A stretch of DNA of 64,000 nucleotides, taken from Wolbachia endosymbiont (group B) of Hofmannophila pseudospretella. GTDB taxonomy: Bacteria; Pseudomonadota; Alphaproteobacteria; Rickettsiales; Anaplasmataceae. Positions within the stretch are counted from its first letter, which is position 1, and each line of letters opens with the position of its first letter. The stretch spans positions 868,001-932,000 of the forward strand of contig NZ_OZ034788.1 of assembly GCF_964028515.1 (NCBI RefSeq), written 5' to 3'. Under the pieces are notes generated by a model. That model was given only the letters and a program-made list of their open reading frames with translations, did not search any database and had not been told where the DNA came from. Of the stretch, positions 36,872 to 46,191 are shown in pieces. Position numbers and translations under genes: made by a program.

Positions 36872-38071
36872 GTGAAAATTTTTCTTCTAATTACAGCTGT
36901 TTTGTATTCTATAGTTTTCTGTAATGTGAGTGCTAAGTCAATACCGGAGAACAGCAAAATGCTCTTTTGGCAAACTGGAGTTAGAAAGGGGGCAAATGTT
37001 TTCAATAGAAAAGTTGATAGTGACTTAATCAAAGCAGCAAAGGAATACAAAATTGGTTTTATTCGTCTTGCTCCTGACAAATTTGAAACTACGCAACGTG
37101 ACTTCCTCTTAGGCAATGCAGACAATTATCCGGGCCTGATTTCCAAAGACCTGAAAGTTCTGAAAGATATTTTAGATGCTTTTCATCAACAAAAAATACC
37201 AGTAGTATTAACGATGCTTAGCTTACCTGGATCTAGATGGAAGCAAAATAATAACGATAAAGATGATTTACGTTTATGGTCAGATCAAGCTTTTCAAAAA
37301 CAAGCAGCAAAATTTTGGCAAGATCTTGCGAAAGAGCTTAAAGATCATCCTGCTATTGTTGGATATAATATCTTAAATGAACCACATCCAGAAAGGCTTT
37401 ATAATACTGCAGATTCGGCTATTTATAACGTAGAACAAAGCAAAGTTCAGAAGAATCTATTTGGCTTTTATAGCAGCGTGGTAAACAGTGTCCGCCAAGT
37501 TGACTCAGAGACCCCAATAATACTTGATAGCAGCAGTTATGCTGACTCTAATACTTTTAACAAATTTGAACCAGTTAGTGATAAAAATGTTCTTTATTCA
37601 TTTCATATATATGAGCCCTTTACTTATACAAACTTAAAATTAAACCAAGGTAACTTTGCCTACCCTGGACATGTTCAATCTTTTGATGCAAAAAAAGTAG
37701 AGTATTGGAATAAAGATAAGTTAAAATCATATATAGAACCTGTAAAAATTTTCCAAAAGAGGTATAATATACCAGATTATAAGATCCTTGCTGGAGAGTT
37801 TGGCGGGCACCGCTACTCAAAAGGATTAGAGCACTATTTTCGAGATCTTACTTCTATTTTTAATGAATATAATTGGCATTTTGCTGTTTATGGCTTTCGA
37901 GAAGATATATGGGATGGTATGGACTATGAACTTGGAAGTAAGAAATTATCGTGGAAAGATTGGCAAGCAATTGAAGAGGGTAGGATGAAAAAAAATTATT
38001 TGCCAAATAATTCGATTTTTAAGATATTAAGAGAAGAATGGTCAAGTCAGCTCGCTGGCCATTCGTCATAA
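36872..38071 (+). CDS. Secreted glycoside hydrolase family 5 (cellulase-like)
   Basis: This 399-residue protein starts at a GTG and has a clear signal peptide (MKIFLLITAVLYSIVFCNVSA, cut near residue 22). The TIM-barrel shows the GH5 acid/base NILNEPHPE (Glu near 170) and the nucleophile region ILAGEFGGHR (Glu near 306). His and Trp at the expected subsites (YSFHIYEPF, GFREDIWDGMDYE) are visible. GH5 enzymes cut beta-1,4- or beta-1,3-glucans or related glycans, so this one would act in the periplasm or outside the cell. Its 3' end overlaps the convergent nitroreductase gene by 25 bases. Confidence 0.87.
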   Translation: MKIFLLITAVLYSIVFCNVSAKSIPENSKMLFWQTGVRKGANVFNRKVDSDLIKAAKEYKIGFIRLAPDKFETTQRDFLLGNADNYPGLISKDLKVLKDILDAFHQQKIPVVLTMLSLPGSRWKQNNNDKDDLRLWSDQAFQKQAAKFWQDLAKELKDHPAIVGYNILNEPHPERLYNTADSAIYNVEQSKVQKNLFGFYSSVVNSVRQVDSETPIILDSSSYADSNTFNKFEPVSDKNVLYSFHIYEPFTYTNLKLNQGNFAYPGHVQSFDAKKVEYWNKDKLKSYIEPVKIFQKRYNIPDYKILAGEFGGHRYSKGLEHYFRDLTSIFNEYNWHFAVYGFREDIWDGMDYELGSKKLSWKDWQAIEEGRMKKNYLPNNSIFKILREEWSSQLAGHSS

Positions 38072-38649
38072 AAGAATATTTCTTTTATTGATCTTCTTTG
38101 TTTTTCTTTGACTTCAGCACCCTCTTTTTCGTAACCAACTGCTATCACTGACATTACATTAAAATCATCAGGTATATTGAATCTCTTAACTATTTTATCT
38201 CTATCAAATCCACCCATTTGATGAGCCATTAAGTTCATAGCTGCAGCCTGCAGCATAAGTGCATAATTTGCTGCACCAGTATCATGCTTAGCCCAAAAAT
38301 TTTCTCCTTTACCTTGTTTGCGGAAGTTCTTAGCGCTTAGAGATATAATTAGTATTTGTGCATCTTTTGCCCACTTTTGATTAGATTCATCAAGGCAATC
38401 GAGCAATTTTTTCCATGCGCTTTGATTGTTCTGTTTGTTGCATATCACATATCGCCAAGGTTCATCACCAAAACACGAGGGTGTTAGCCTTACAGCTTCT
38501 ATTAAAATATCCATTTCTTTCTGAGATATTGCTCTTGTATTATCGTATGAACGTCCGCTGTGTCTTGCTTTCATCAACGATAATAGATCTTGTTTACTCA
38601 TCATTTTTAAATAGCGCATAAATAATTCATTGTAGCGCAATATAAGCAA
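38047..38649 (-). CDS. Nitroreductase-family flavoprotein
   Basis: This up to 200-residue FMN-dependent NAD(P)H oxidoreductase belongs to the nitroreductase superfamily. RHSGRSYD is the FMN-phosphate loop, LTPSCFGDEPWRYVI the FMN contact, and NYALMLQAAAMNLMAHQMGGFD and VIAVGYEKEGA close the fold. Family alignment suggests the start may be the ATG at about 38601 (MSKQDLL), removing 16 residues. The substrate is not predictable. Its 3' end overlaps the GH5 gene tail-to-tail. Confidence 0.87.
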   Translation of the reverse strand: MLILRYNELFMRYLKMMSKQDLLSLMKARHSGRSYDNTRAISQKEMDILIEAVRLTPSCFGDEPWRYVICNKQNNQSAWKKLLDCLDESNQKWAKDAQILIISLSAKNFRKQGKGENFWAKHDTGAANYALMLQAAAMNLMAHQMGGFDRDKIVKRFNIPDDFNVMSVIAVGYEKEGAEVKEKQRRSIKEIFFYDEWPAS

Positions 38650-38715
38650 AATTTAAATTGCAAAACTTCTTATACACATATATTACATTTAGTAAGTTAT
38701 TTTTATTGGGAAGAT

Positions 38716-39243
38716 ATGTTTATAACACAATCAAGCAGTAGGTCAACACTGGCTGAAATATTGTCTTGCGTTTTACTTTTATTCTTGATGGCTCAAATAA
38801 GCATACCATTGCAGCCTGTGCCTATCACATTGCAAACTTTAGGATTAATGCTTGTTGGGCTTAAATTTAACCGCAGAACAGCATTCTATTCTGTGCTTAC
38901 ATATCTATCACTTGGTGCAGCAGGATTTTCTGTTTTTGCGAATTTTTCTGGTGGTCATCACATTTTTCTCGGGCCAACAGGTGGATATTTGATTGGCTGT
39001 TTAGTTGCTGTTGTAGTAATGAGCAGAGTAAATGAATTACTGAACTCTAAATATCAATCATTTATGTGTAATTCTTTAAGTTGTCTGGCGGGTACAGTCG
39101 TAATCTTTATTTGTGGTATTAGTTGGCTTACTATTTACGTAGGTCTGAAACAAGCAATAATGGTAGGTGTTTTACCATTCATCCTTCCTGGTTTGGTAAA
39201 AATTTTTCTACTTGTAGCAGCTTTGCAGTATTTGAAAAAGTGA
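38716..39243 (+). CDS. bioY: BioY biotin transporter S component
   Basis: BioY captures biotin in the membrane and works alone or with the ECF module EcfAA'T. The 175-residue protein has about six membrane helices and the conserved sequences QISIPLQPVPITLQTLG, LSLGAAGFSVFANFSGG and LGPTGGYLIG. No biotin synthesis gene or ECF module lies in the window. The stop overlaps the next gene's GTG start (GTGA), so the two are coupled. Confidence 0.93.
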   Translation: MFITQSSSRSTLAEILSCVLLLFLMAQISIPLQPVPITLQTLGLMLVGLKFNRRTAFYSVLTYLSLGAAGFSVFANFSGGHHIFLGPTGGYLIGCLVAVVVMSRVNELLNSKYQSFMCNSLSCLAGTVVIFICGISWLTIYVGLKQAIMVGVLPFILPGLVKIFLLVAALQYLKK

Positions 39244-39638
39244 TAAGGTTTCGTCCTCATCATTTTATGTGCACTCTTGCATTTCAAGGGTATGGATATT
39301 CTCAGAGCTTTGTAGAAAATTATGAAAAGATAGCAAGTAAAGTAATTAGTGATCCTAATACTAAAATCGAAGTAGTTGATAATCTTGACACTATTTGTAG
39401 TGTTTGCCCAAACCAGACTAAACAAGGTAAATGTACCACACAAGCTAAAGTTTTAGAGCTAGATAGAAGGCATATGGAAATTTTAGGAATAAAAATTGGC
39501 GAGATTTTGACCTGGAGTGAAGCAGTAAAAAGAATTAGAAAGAAAATGTCTTTAGAGAAATTTGACTACGCATGTGAGGAGTGTAATTGGCAACCATATG
39601 GAATGTGTAGAAGTGCTCTTTTAACTCATTCTAAATAG
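39240..39638 (+). CDS. DUF1284-like cysteine-rich protein
   Basis: This 132-residue protein begins at a GTG that overlaps the bioY stop by four bases; a longer frame to 39123 lies inside bioY and is not the start. It opens with RFRPHHFMCTLAFQGYGYS, typical of DUF1284. Three Cys pairs follow (CSVCPNQ, CTTQ, CEECNWQPYGMC) and could bind a metal or iron-sulfur cluster. The function of this family is unknown. Coupling to bioY could mean a link to biotin use but may be incidental. Confidence 0.82.
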   Translation: MIRFRPHHFMCTLAFQGYGYSQSFVENYEKIASKVISDPNTKIEVVDNLDTICSVCPNQTKQGKCTTQAKVLELDRRHMEILGIKIGEILTWSEAVKRIRKKMSLEKFDYACEECNWQPYGMCRSALLTHSK

Positions 39639-39706
39639 TATCTGCCAATTAATAATATCTTTATTATTATATTAGATAAGTAATTTAGCATTTATGAATT
39701 TGTAAT

Positions 39707-40573
39707 GTGTTACGTATAGTTCAAAGAAATAAGATTTACTGGTTACGCGCTGCAGCCAATGCCACAACACTAGGATCTATGTTTGTCTGCATGTTAATTT
39801 GCGTTGTGATTTTATGGAGGTCTTCTGTTACCTATGCTAGTGAAAATTTGGAGATACAGAAGGTCTTTGATAGTGTTGTCAAGCATATAAAAGCTGATAA
39901 AAAATATAAAGATCTTGATGTTATCGAGAGAAAAAGTGACAAATTTAATATCAAAATTTCGCAGAATTCTGGCAAGAATTTTGACATATACTCTATTTTA
40001 AAAAAAGCAAAAGATTCCTTTGAGTTAGGAGATAGTGAAACAGCTACTTCTCTCCTCAATCAGATTATCGCAAAATTTCCTTATCATGAAAGTGCTTTAA
40101 TTGGACTAGGGAATATCTATTACGCTAACAAAGAATTTAAAAAAGCTGTAGAGATTTACATAAGACTGTTAAAAGAATATCCTAGCAACCCTTATGTATT
40201 AAAGAATTTTCTGACGATAATCTCACAATATGATCCTAATTTAGCATTGAGTGAAATGTTGAAATTGTATGATACACTCAGAAATAGCGCCCCTTTATCA
40301 GCAAATTTAGGTTTGATCTATATGAAAAAAGGGGATTACGTAAAAGCTAAAGAATATATGAAAGCAGCAATTTCTTTAGATCAAAACAATATTTTTTATA
40401 CCTATAATTTAGCTGTTATTCTAGATAAGCTCTCAGATTTTAAAAATGCCACAGCATGTTATTCAAAGTTGTTGAACATGTCAAAAAATGCAAGTGAAAG
40501 AATACCTTTATACAAGGTAGCAGCAAGACTAAAATTTATACAACTCCATAGTGTGCACCCAGCGATTCCATAA
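39707..40573 (+). CDS. TPR-repeat protein with N-terminal anchor
   Basis: This 288-residue protein starts at a GTG at 39707. An N-terminal transmembrane segment or signal (MFVCMLICVVILWRSSVTYA) is followed by tetratricopeptide repeats from about residue 95: LGDSETATSLLNQIIAKFPYHESALIGLGNIYY, then three or four more. TPR arrays mediate protein contacts, so it is probably a periplasmic scaffold or assembly factor. The partners are unknown. An ATG at 39780 could also be the start. Confidence 0.8.
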   Translation: MLRIVQRNKIYWLRAAANATTLGSMFVCMLICVVILWRSSVTYASENLEIQKVFDSVVKHIKADKKYKDLDVIERKSDKFNIKISQNSGKNFDIYSILKKAKDSFELGDSETATSLLNQIIAKFPYHESALIGLGNIYYANKEFKKAVEIYIRLLKEYPSNPYVLKNFLTIISQYDPNLALSEMLKLYDTLRNSAPLSANLGLIYMKKGDYVKAKEYMKAAISLDQNNIFYTYNLAVILDKLSDFKNATACYSKLLNMSKNASERIPLYKVAARLKFIQLHSVHPAIP

Positions 40574-40637
40574 GAGTTGCTTGTATCGCTATTTTTGTTT
40601 ACAACAACAACATTGAACTATAGAATTATATCTAGAG

Positions 40638-40710
40638 GGGCAATTAGCTCAGCTGGTAGAGCATCTCGTTTACACCGAGGAGGTCGGCAGTTCAAGTCTG
40701 TCATTGCCCA
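40638..40710 (+). tRNA. tRNA-Val (UAC)
   Basis: The acceptor pair is GGGCAAT/ATTGCCC, the anticodon arm TCTCG-TTTACAC-CGAGG gives TAC, and the T-loop is GTTCAAGT. The discriminator base is A. CCA is not encoded. Confidence 0.95.
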
Positions 40711-40761
40711 TTAGCCTAGTTGAATATTAATATTACAATTATTTCAATCAAAGTATAGAAA

Positions 40762-43464
40762 ATGCAAGACAACATAGTACCAGTTTCAATAGTGAAAGAG
40801 CTAGAGGATTCTTATCTCTCCTACGCAATGAGTGTGATCATAAGTCGAGCTATACCTGATGTGCGAGATGGATTTAAACCTGTTCATAGGCGCATATTAT
40901 ACGCAATGTCGAGGGCTGGGTTCGATGCCGGTAAACCGTATAAAAAAGCAGCTCGTATAGTCGGGGATGTAATGGGAAAATATCACCCACATGGTGACAT
41001 GGCTATCTATGACTCCTTGGTCAGGATGGCTCAAGATTTTTCTCTTCTTTTACCACTTATTGATGGGCAAGGTAACTTTGGTTCGATAGATGGAGATCCG
41101 CCAGCTTCAATGCGATATACAGAAGCAAGGCTCCACAGAGTGTCGCATTTTTTACTAAATGATATTGACGAAGATACAGTTGATTTTAGGCCAAACTATG
41201 ATGGAAATGAAACAGAGCCTGTTGTACTGCCTGCAGAATTTCCGAATCTATTGGTAAATGGTGCAAGCGGTGTTGCAGTTGGTATGGCAACCAATATTCC
41301 TTCTCACAACCTTGGAGAAATAATAGATGCTTGTATGTTATATATAGATAATCCTGAAGTTACTTTGGATGAGTTACTTGAAGTGATGCCAGGACCGGAT
41401 TTCCCAACTGGGGGAACGATTCTTGGAAGGTCTGGAATAAGATCAGCATTTGCAACGGGTCGTGGATCAATTGTTGTGCAAGGCAAGACTCACATGGAAG
41501 ACCTGCCACAAGATAGGCAAGCAATAGTGATTGATGAAATACCTTACCAGGTAAATAAAGTAAAATTAATTGAGAAGATAGGTGAGCTTGTAAAAGAAAA
41601 AAGAATTGATGGCATAACAGAAATTAGGGATGAATCTGATAAGTCTGGTATTAGGGTAGTAATTGACCTCAGAAGAAATGCTGAAGCAAGTTTTATACTT
41701 AATCAAATATTGGGACTAACTCCACTAAGAAGTAGTTTTAGTGTTAACACTTTAGTCCTCAACAACAACAGGCCTGCTTTGATGTCGTTGAAAGAAATTA
41801 TAGCTGCTTTTATTGATTTTAGAAAAGAAGTATTAATCAGGAGAACAGAGTTTCGTCTAAGAAAAACGAGGGAAAAAGCTCATATATATATAGGGCTCTA
41901 CATTGCGGTCTTGAGCATAGATGAAGTGATAAAAATCATCCGTGGTGCAAAAGATCCTGCGGAAGCAAGTAGAGAACTTTTAAATAAAGAATGGAAAACT
42001 TCAGCTGAGATAAGCACAATTATTAGATTAATCTCAGACAGCACGAGCTTTTTGAAAGACGGAGTGTATAGATTAACTGAGCTGCAAACGAAAGCTATTC
42101 TTGACATGAAATTGCAACGTTTAACAGGCCTTGAAAAAGACAAATTAGAAGCTGAGCTAAGTTCAATGATTAACCTGATAAAAGAATATATCGCTTTTCT
42201 TGGCTCAGTAGAGAAGTTGATGAAAGAAATAAAAAACAATCTACAAGAAATAAAGAACAGATTTACTGTGCCGCGAAAAACTTCAATAGAAGAATCAGAT
42301 ATGGACATCGAAGCTGAAGATCTAATTCCACAAGAGGATATGGTAGTGACCGTAACTATGAATGGTTACATCAAACGTGTGAAACTCTCTCATTATAAAA
42401 CCCAGCATCGTGGTGGAAAGGGAAAGCTAGGACAGGGATTAAAAGAGGAGGACGTAATTACAAAATTATTTGTTGGAAATACCCACACTAGTCTTTTATT
42501 CTTTTCTAATACTGGTCGAGTTTACAGATTAAAGGTTTATAAACTGCCTCTTGCAGAACCAACTGCACGTGGAAGAGCGCTTGTTAATATATTTCCGCTT
42601 AGTGATGGTGAAACAATAACTAACATTATGCCGCTTCCAAGTGAGAATGACGAAAATCAAAATATAGTTTTTGTTACTGCTCATGGGAACATAAGGCGTA
42701 ACTCTTTAGCGGATTTTCACTATATTCCAAGCAATGGAAAAATAGCAATAAAGCTCGACGAAGGGGATAAGTTAATATCAGTTAAAGTATGTAGCGAAAT
42801 TGATCATGTTCTACTTTCAACAACACTTGGAAAAAGCATCAGATTTGTTGTAAGCGATGTGCGTCAATTTAAGAGTCGTAATTCAGATGGCGTAAGAGGT
42901 ATCAAACTTGCAAAAAATGACAGTGTGATATCCATGACCATACTAAACGGCATAGGTATTGCAACAGAAACAAAAGAGCTTTACTTAAGAGTTCCGCTTG
43001 CAAAAAGGATGGAAGCTGTAACCAACAACTCAATTGATTCTAAATTGGAAAAAACTTTGAATGATTTAGGAATAGATAACAAACTGTTCTTAAAACTTGC
43101 AATGAATGAGGAGTTCATATTAACTATTACTGAAAATGGCTTTGGTAAAAGAACTTCTGCGTACGAGTATAGGGTAACAAATAGAGGTGGTGTTGGTATT
43201 ACAAATATCCTTACTACCGACAGAAACGGTAATGTTGTTGCTAGCTTTCCAGTTGAACAGGGTGATAATATCATGCTTATTACAGATAAAGGAAAGTTAA
43301 TTCGTATTTCAGTAAATGATATCAGAATTGCAGGACGTAGCACTCAAGGAGTCACTCTGTTTAAAACAGAGAGTAGAGAAAAGGTAGTGTCAGTAGCGAA
43401 AATTGAGGATCCTGATTCCACTGAAGATAGTATTTCCGAAATTGAAAACTCTGTTTCTTCTTAA
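40762..43464 (+). CDS. gyrA: DNA gyrase subunit A
   Basis: GyrA is the strand-cutting subunit of DNA gyrase, which adds negative supercoils. The 900-residue protein has the catalytic Tyr in SMRYTEARLH (about residue 119) and YHPHGDMAIYDSLVRMAQ in the quinolone-resistance region. The GyrA box region reads QHRGGKGKLGQG, and C-terminal beta-pinwheel repeats follow. The residue at the position of E. coli Ser83 is Met (residue 80). It is full length. Confidence 0.97.
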   Translation: MQDNIVPVSIVKELEDSYLSYAMSVIISRAIPDVRDGFKPVHRRILYAMSRAGFDAGKPYKKAARIVGDVMGKYHPHGDMAIYDSLVRMAQDFSLLLPLIDGQGNFGSIDGDPPASMRYTEARLHRVSHFLLNDIDEDTVDFRPNYDGNETEPVVLPAEFPNLLVNGASGVAVGMATNIPSHNLGEIIDACMLYIDNPEVTLDELLEVMPGPDFPTGGTILGRSGIRSAFATGRGSIVVQGKTHMEDLPQDRQAIVIDEIPYQVNKVKLIEKIGELVKEKRIDGITEIRDESDKSGIRVVIDLRRNAEASFILNQILGLTPLRSSFSVNTLVLNNNRPALMSLKEIIAAFIDFRKEVLIRRTEFRLRKTREKAHIYIGLYIAVLSIDEVIKIIRGAKDPAEASRELLNKEWKTSAEISTIIRLISDSTSFLKDGVYRLTELQTKAILDMKLQRLTGLEKDKLEAELSSMINLIKEYIAFLGSVEKLMKEIKNNLQEIKNRFTVPRKTSIEESDMDIEAEDLIPQEDMVVTVTMNGYIKRVKLSHYKTQHRGGKGKLGQGLKEEDVITKLFVGNTHTSLLFFSNTGRVYRLKVYKLPLAEPTARGRALVNIFPLSDGETITNIMPLPSENDENQNIVFVTAHGNIRRNSLADFHYIPSNGKIAIKLDEGDKLISVKVCSEIDHVLLSTTLGKSIRFVVSDVRQFKSRNSDGVRGIKLAKNDSVISMTILNGIGIATETKELYLRVPLAKRMEAVTNNSIDSKLEKTLNDLGIDNKLFLKLAMNEEFILTITENGFGKRTSAYEYRVTNRGGVGITNILTTDRNGNVVASFPVEQGDNIMLITDKGKLIRISVNDIRIAGRSTQGVTLFKTESREKVVSVAKIEDPDSTEDSISEIENSVSS

Positions 43465-43558
43465 CTGTATAGCAAAGGTTAAGCAAATAGTGCAAATTTC
43501 TATTGATTAATCTATAGTATTTAAATTAAAATATATGTCTATGTTCAAGTAGAGATTG

Positions 43559-44158
43559 ATGGATAAGAAGTTAACTAAAAATAAAAAATCATTGACAAAT
43601 GAGAAGAATAAAAAAACATCTCTTGTTAAAGATTTTGCCAAAAATAAGAGTAGAAGAGATTTTATCACATTAACTACGTGTGCCATGGCAGGTATAGGAG
43701 CTGCAAGCGGTCTTTGGCCATTGGTTAAGTCTATGAATCCTTCTGCTGAGGTTTTAGCGATTTCTACGGTTGAGGTTAATCTATCTGATATTCAAGAAGG
43801 ACAAGGAAAAAAGGTAAAATGGCAAGGTAAGCCAGTATTTATCCGCAAGCGCACAAAACAAGAGATTGAGGCTGCAAGAGACATAGATGTAGAAAATTTG
43901 AGAGATCCTGAATCAGATGAAAAAAGAGTATACAAAGGGAAAGATGAATGGTTAATTATGATTGGAATATGCACCCATCTTGGATGTATACCAGTTGATC
44001 ACGCTACAAAAGACGGCAACGGTTGGTTCTGCCCTTGTCACGGTTCATATTATGACACATCAGGCCGAGTGATTGGCGGTCCTGCACCAAAAAACATGGC
44101 TATACCTGACTACTTTTTTCCAAGTGAAAATATTGTAGTAATTGGCAAGAAGGCTTAA
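43559..44158 (+). CDS. petA: Ubiquinol-cytochrome c reductase Rieske iron-sulfur subunit
   Basis: The Rieske subunit of the bc1 complex passes an electron from quinol to cytochrome c1. An N-terminal twin-arginine signal/anchor (KSRRDFITLTTCAMAGIGAASG) precedes the cluster-binding CTHLGC and CPCHGS. The normal Cys and His ligands are present. I chose the ATG at 43559; a TTG one codon before is in frame. Cytochrome b and c1 genes do not follow; the 3' side is IS debris. Confidence 0.95.
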   Translation: MDKKLTKNKKSLTNEKNKKTSLVKDFAKNKSRRDFITLTTCAMAGIGAASGLWPLVKSMNPSAEVLAISTVEVNLSDIQEGQGKKVKWQGKPVFIRKRTKQEIEAARDIDVENLRDPESDEKRVYKGKDEWLIMIGICTHLGCIPVDHATKDGNGWFCPCHGSYYDTSGRVIGGPAPKNMAIPDYFFPSENIVVIGKKA

Positions 44159-44251
44159 CGGATTTTCATAATTAAAGTAATAAAAGTATATTGCATTTCA
44201 AGAAGCACACTGACTTCATAGGCAAAGCTCTTGAAGTCTATCAAGCTAATT

Positions 44252-44425
44252 TTATACTATGCACATATTCGGGTGATAATTAAGAAATTTGCCTGCCAAA
44301 TCTTCAGAGTTGACAGCTAAATTTAAAACTTGTTCCTTTGCGTCAGAAAAATTCTGACTAACTTGCTTAAAATTATTTTCTAACTCTTCGAGGATGGAGC
44401 TGAAATTAAAAAAACTTTTCTGCAT
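44252..44425 (-). CDS. Possible small or remnant coiled-coil ORF (57 aa)
   Basis: The frame reads MQKSFFNFSSILEELENNFK and then continues as a charged helix ending HPNMCIV. It remains open some way upstream of the ATG without a recognisable gene. It might be the 3' end of a gene broken by the neighbouring insertion sequences. There is no family match that I can name. The rest of 44159-44520 holds nothing recognisable. Confidence 0.3.
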   Translation of the reverse strand: MQKSFFNFSSILEELENNFKQVSQNFSDAKEQVLNLAVNSEDLAGKFLNYHPNMCIV

Positions 44426-44582
44426 TTCATCAAGATTTTGAGTTATATAGCTTAATACATAAAGATAGAGACAAGAGGGGAAGAGATATGGTAAAGCAAG
44501 AAAAAGCTGAAAGTGAGGGAATAAATGGAGTCACCATATCAATATGAATTAAGGGAAAGAGTGATTTCAGTGGAATCGGGAT

Positions 44583-45632
44583 GGCTTTGTTGCATCGCTT
44601 ATCGGATAGTGGGTAAAGCATAATAAATTCATGAAACTACCTCAAACTTAGCCATGCCAATATCAGTAAATTTATTGAGTAAGTAACATTTTATTAGCAA
44701 CTCTTTTTCTCGATTTACTTCAGATCTATTTCTAAAACTAAACCCAAATATTTGCTTTAATCTTGAAAAAAATCCTTCAATATATGACCTTTTTCCATAA
44801 ACCGCTTCCTTCTTCCACTCTTTCACACCGTCTTTACCACATAATCTAATGGCAGCATTCCTTTCAGCCATATAATCCAATTTTGTATGCTCCGCTGCAC
44901 GATTTTTCGGTAAAATTTTTGTCTTTATATCATATTTTTGCACAATGTATAAAGCTTGCGCCTATCATAGGGGCTCTGTCTGCATATAATGCTTTTATAG
45001 CATGCTGAAAGCTGAGCAAGTCGCAAGCACCATAATGGTCGGAGTAGGCACCATTGCTATATTGTGCAGCTATAGCTTTTTTACTATTTATACTCAATAT
45101 TACGTGTAGCTTTCTTACCTGTTTATAACTGCGATACTTCGCTATTTTCCTTACTGTGACCAGGGGTATTATCTGATACTTGTACTGTCTATGGTAATTT
45201 CAATATCTTCCATATTGTTTTTGTCAACTCTGCAATCATTGATCTTAATATTGAGCTTTTTAAACCTTCTTGAAGCCTGCGAATAGCTAATGACTGCTAA
45301 CTACTTGCTGCAAATATCCTTTTATAAACCCTACCGTTTGTCTTAAGCCAATTCTAAAGAGACTAGCGACTATATGCACTAAAATCACAACTTTATTACT
45401 ATAAATATAATTTCCACCTCGCATTTTGGAGCTATTTTCGTACCAATTTTCTATTGCCTCATTAATAAAATGAAAAATATTTCCTCTTTCTTGCAGAAAT
45501 CTGTTATATTCATGGCAGTTACTGACCTTCATTTTAGTTGGCATATTTTTCTTTCGTAGGTTAAATGCCTGTTTTATAGTGAATTTCGTCAGTAACTGCC
45601 AGTTCTTTTTATCTGAGCTATGCAACAAAGCC
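44583..45632 (-). mobile_element. Decayed IS5-superfamily insertion sequence
   Basis: Terminal inverted repeats GGCTTTGTTGCATCGCT (44583) and GGCTTTGTTGCATAGCT (minus strand, from 45632) bound about 1050 bases. The flanks carry AATCGGGA at 44574-44581 and 45633-45640, an eight- to nine-base target duplication. Inside, the minus strand codes for parts of a DDE transposase: N-terminal part 45287-45634 and C-terminal part 44629-44943. The middle (44944-45286) is broken by stops and frameshifts. The element is inactive. Confidence 0.75.
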
Positions 45633-45634
45633 AA
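44629..45634 (-). pseudogene. IS5-type transposase, frameshifted
   Basis: Two separated fragments remain. The N-terminal fragment reads MPTKMKVSNCHEYNRFLQER and LRQTVGFIKGYLQ, which matches the N-terminal DDE_Tnp region of the IS5/IS903-type family. The C-terminal fragment reads LDYMAERNAAIRLCGKDG and YGKRSYIEGFFSRLKQIFGFSFRNRS, which contains the final catalytic Glu (YIEGFFSRLK) typical of the DDE core. The region carrying the Asp residues has several stops, so no active enzyme can be made. Confidence 0.7.
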
Positions 45635-46191
45635 TCGGGAGTCGCAATAGTAAAAGTGAAAGAAATCTTCAAAGTAGAACTATCCCCCAAAGCTGCACAT
45701 GGACATAGAATATCCTTTATCAGGGATGGACGTAAACATTGAAGCTTCCCCTAGAGCTGGATATAGATATAAAGTCATTTATACCATTCCCTATATTCGA
45801 GAAAAATATCACATGCCAAGAACCTTGTCAAAATTATATAATCTATCTCTAGAGCAGGTTATTGAGAATGTCAATCCACATAAAAGAGCCAGGTATTCCT
45901 AACGCCACTAAACTCACAAATTCATTTGCTAGAGTTTATAAGTTCTTGTTTATAATAATTTTATTATATCGTAAAACGATCTATATCGGCCTATTTAAAC
46001 AGTATTTTACTTTTCTTAAGGATTTTTTAAAGATCACCTATTGAATTCTATGATATTATTTTTTGTGAGATTGTTATACACGTTATGGCAAGGAAGGCAG
46101 AGAGATTTGTTAAGTAGTTTTTGCATCTATATGAGCTACTTGAATAATGGTTATAATATTTGTACAATTGTACAGCATGAGCTGAGTTCGC

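Larger units (their letters stand above)
44525..45742 (+). pseudogene. Broken IS630-like transposase N-terminus, split by an IS5-type element
   Basis: The first 19 codons (44525-44581, MESPYQYELRERVISVESG) continue in the same frame after the inserted element (45641-45742, VAIVKVKEIFKV...). Together they resemble the helix-turn-helix start of an IS630-family transposase, RVIxxVExG...A....F.V. The product would end after 52 codons, so this is a decayed remnant. The family call is from the N-terminal pattern only. Bases from 45743 to 46191 hold further short frames but no recognisable gene. Confidence 0.5.

Noticed and set aside
39123..39239. Upstream extension of the DUF1284 frame
   Set aside because: It lies entirely inside bioY; the GTG at 39240, overlapping the bioY stop, fits the family start.
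41898..42308. 136-codon ORF antisense to gyrA
   Set aside because: Shadow frame with no ribosome-binding site inside a conserved gene.
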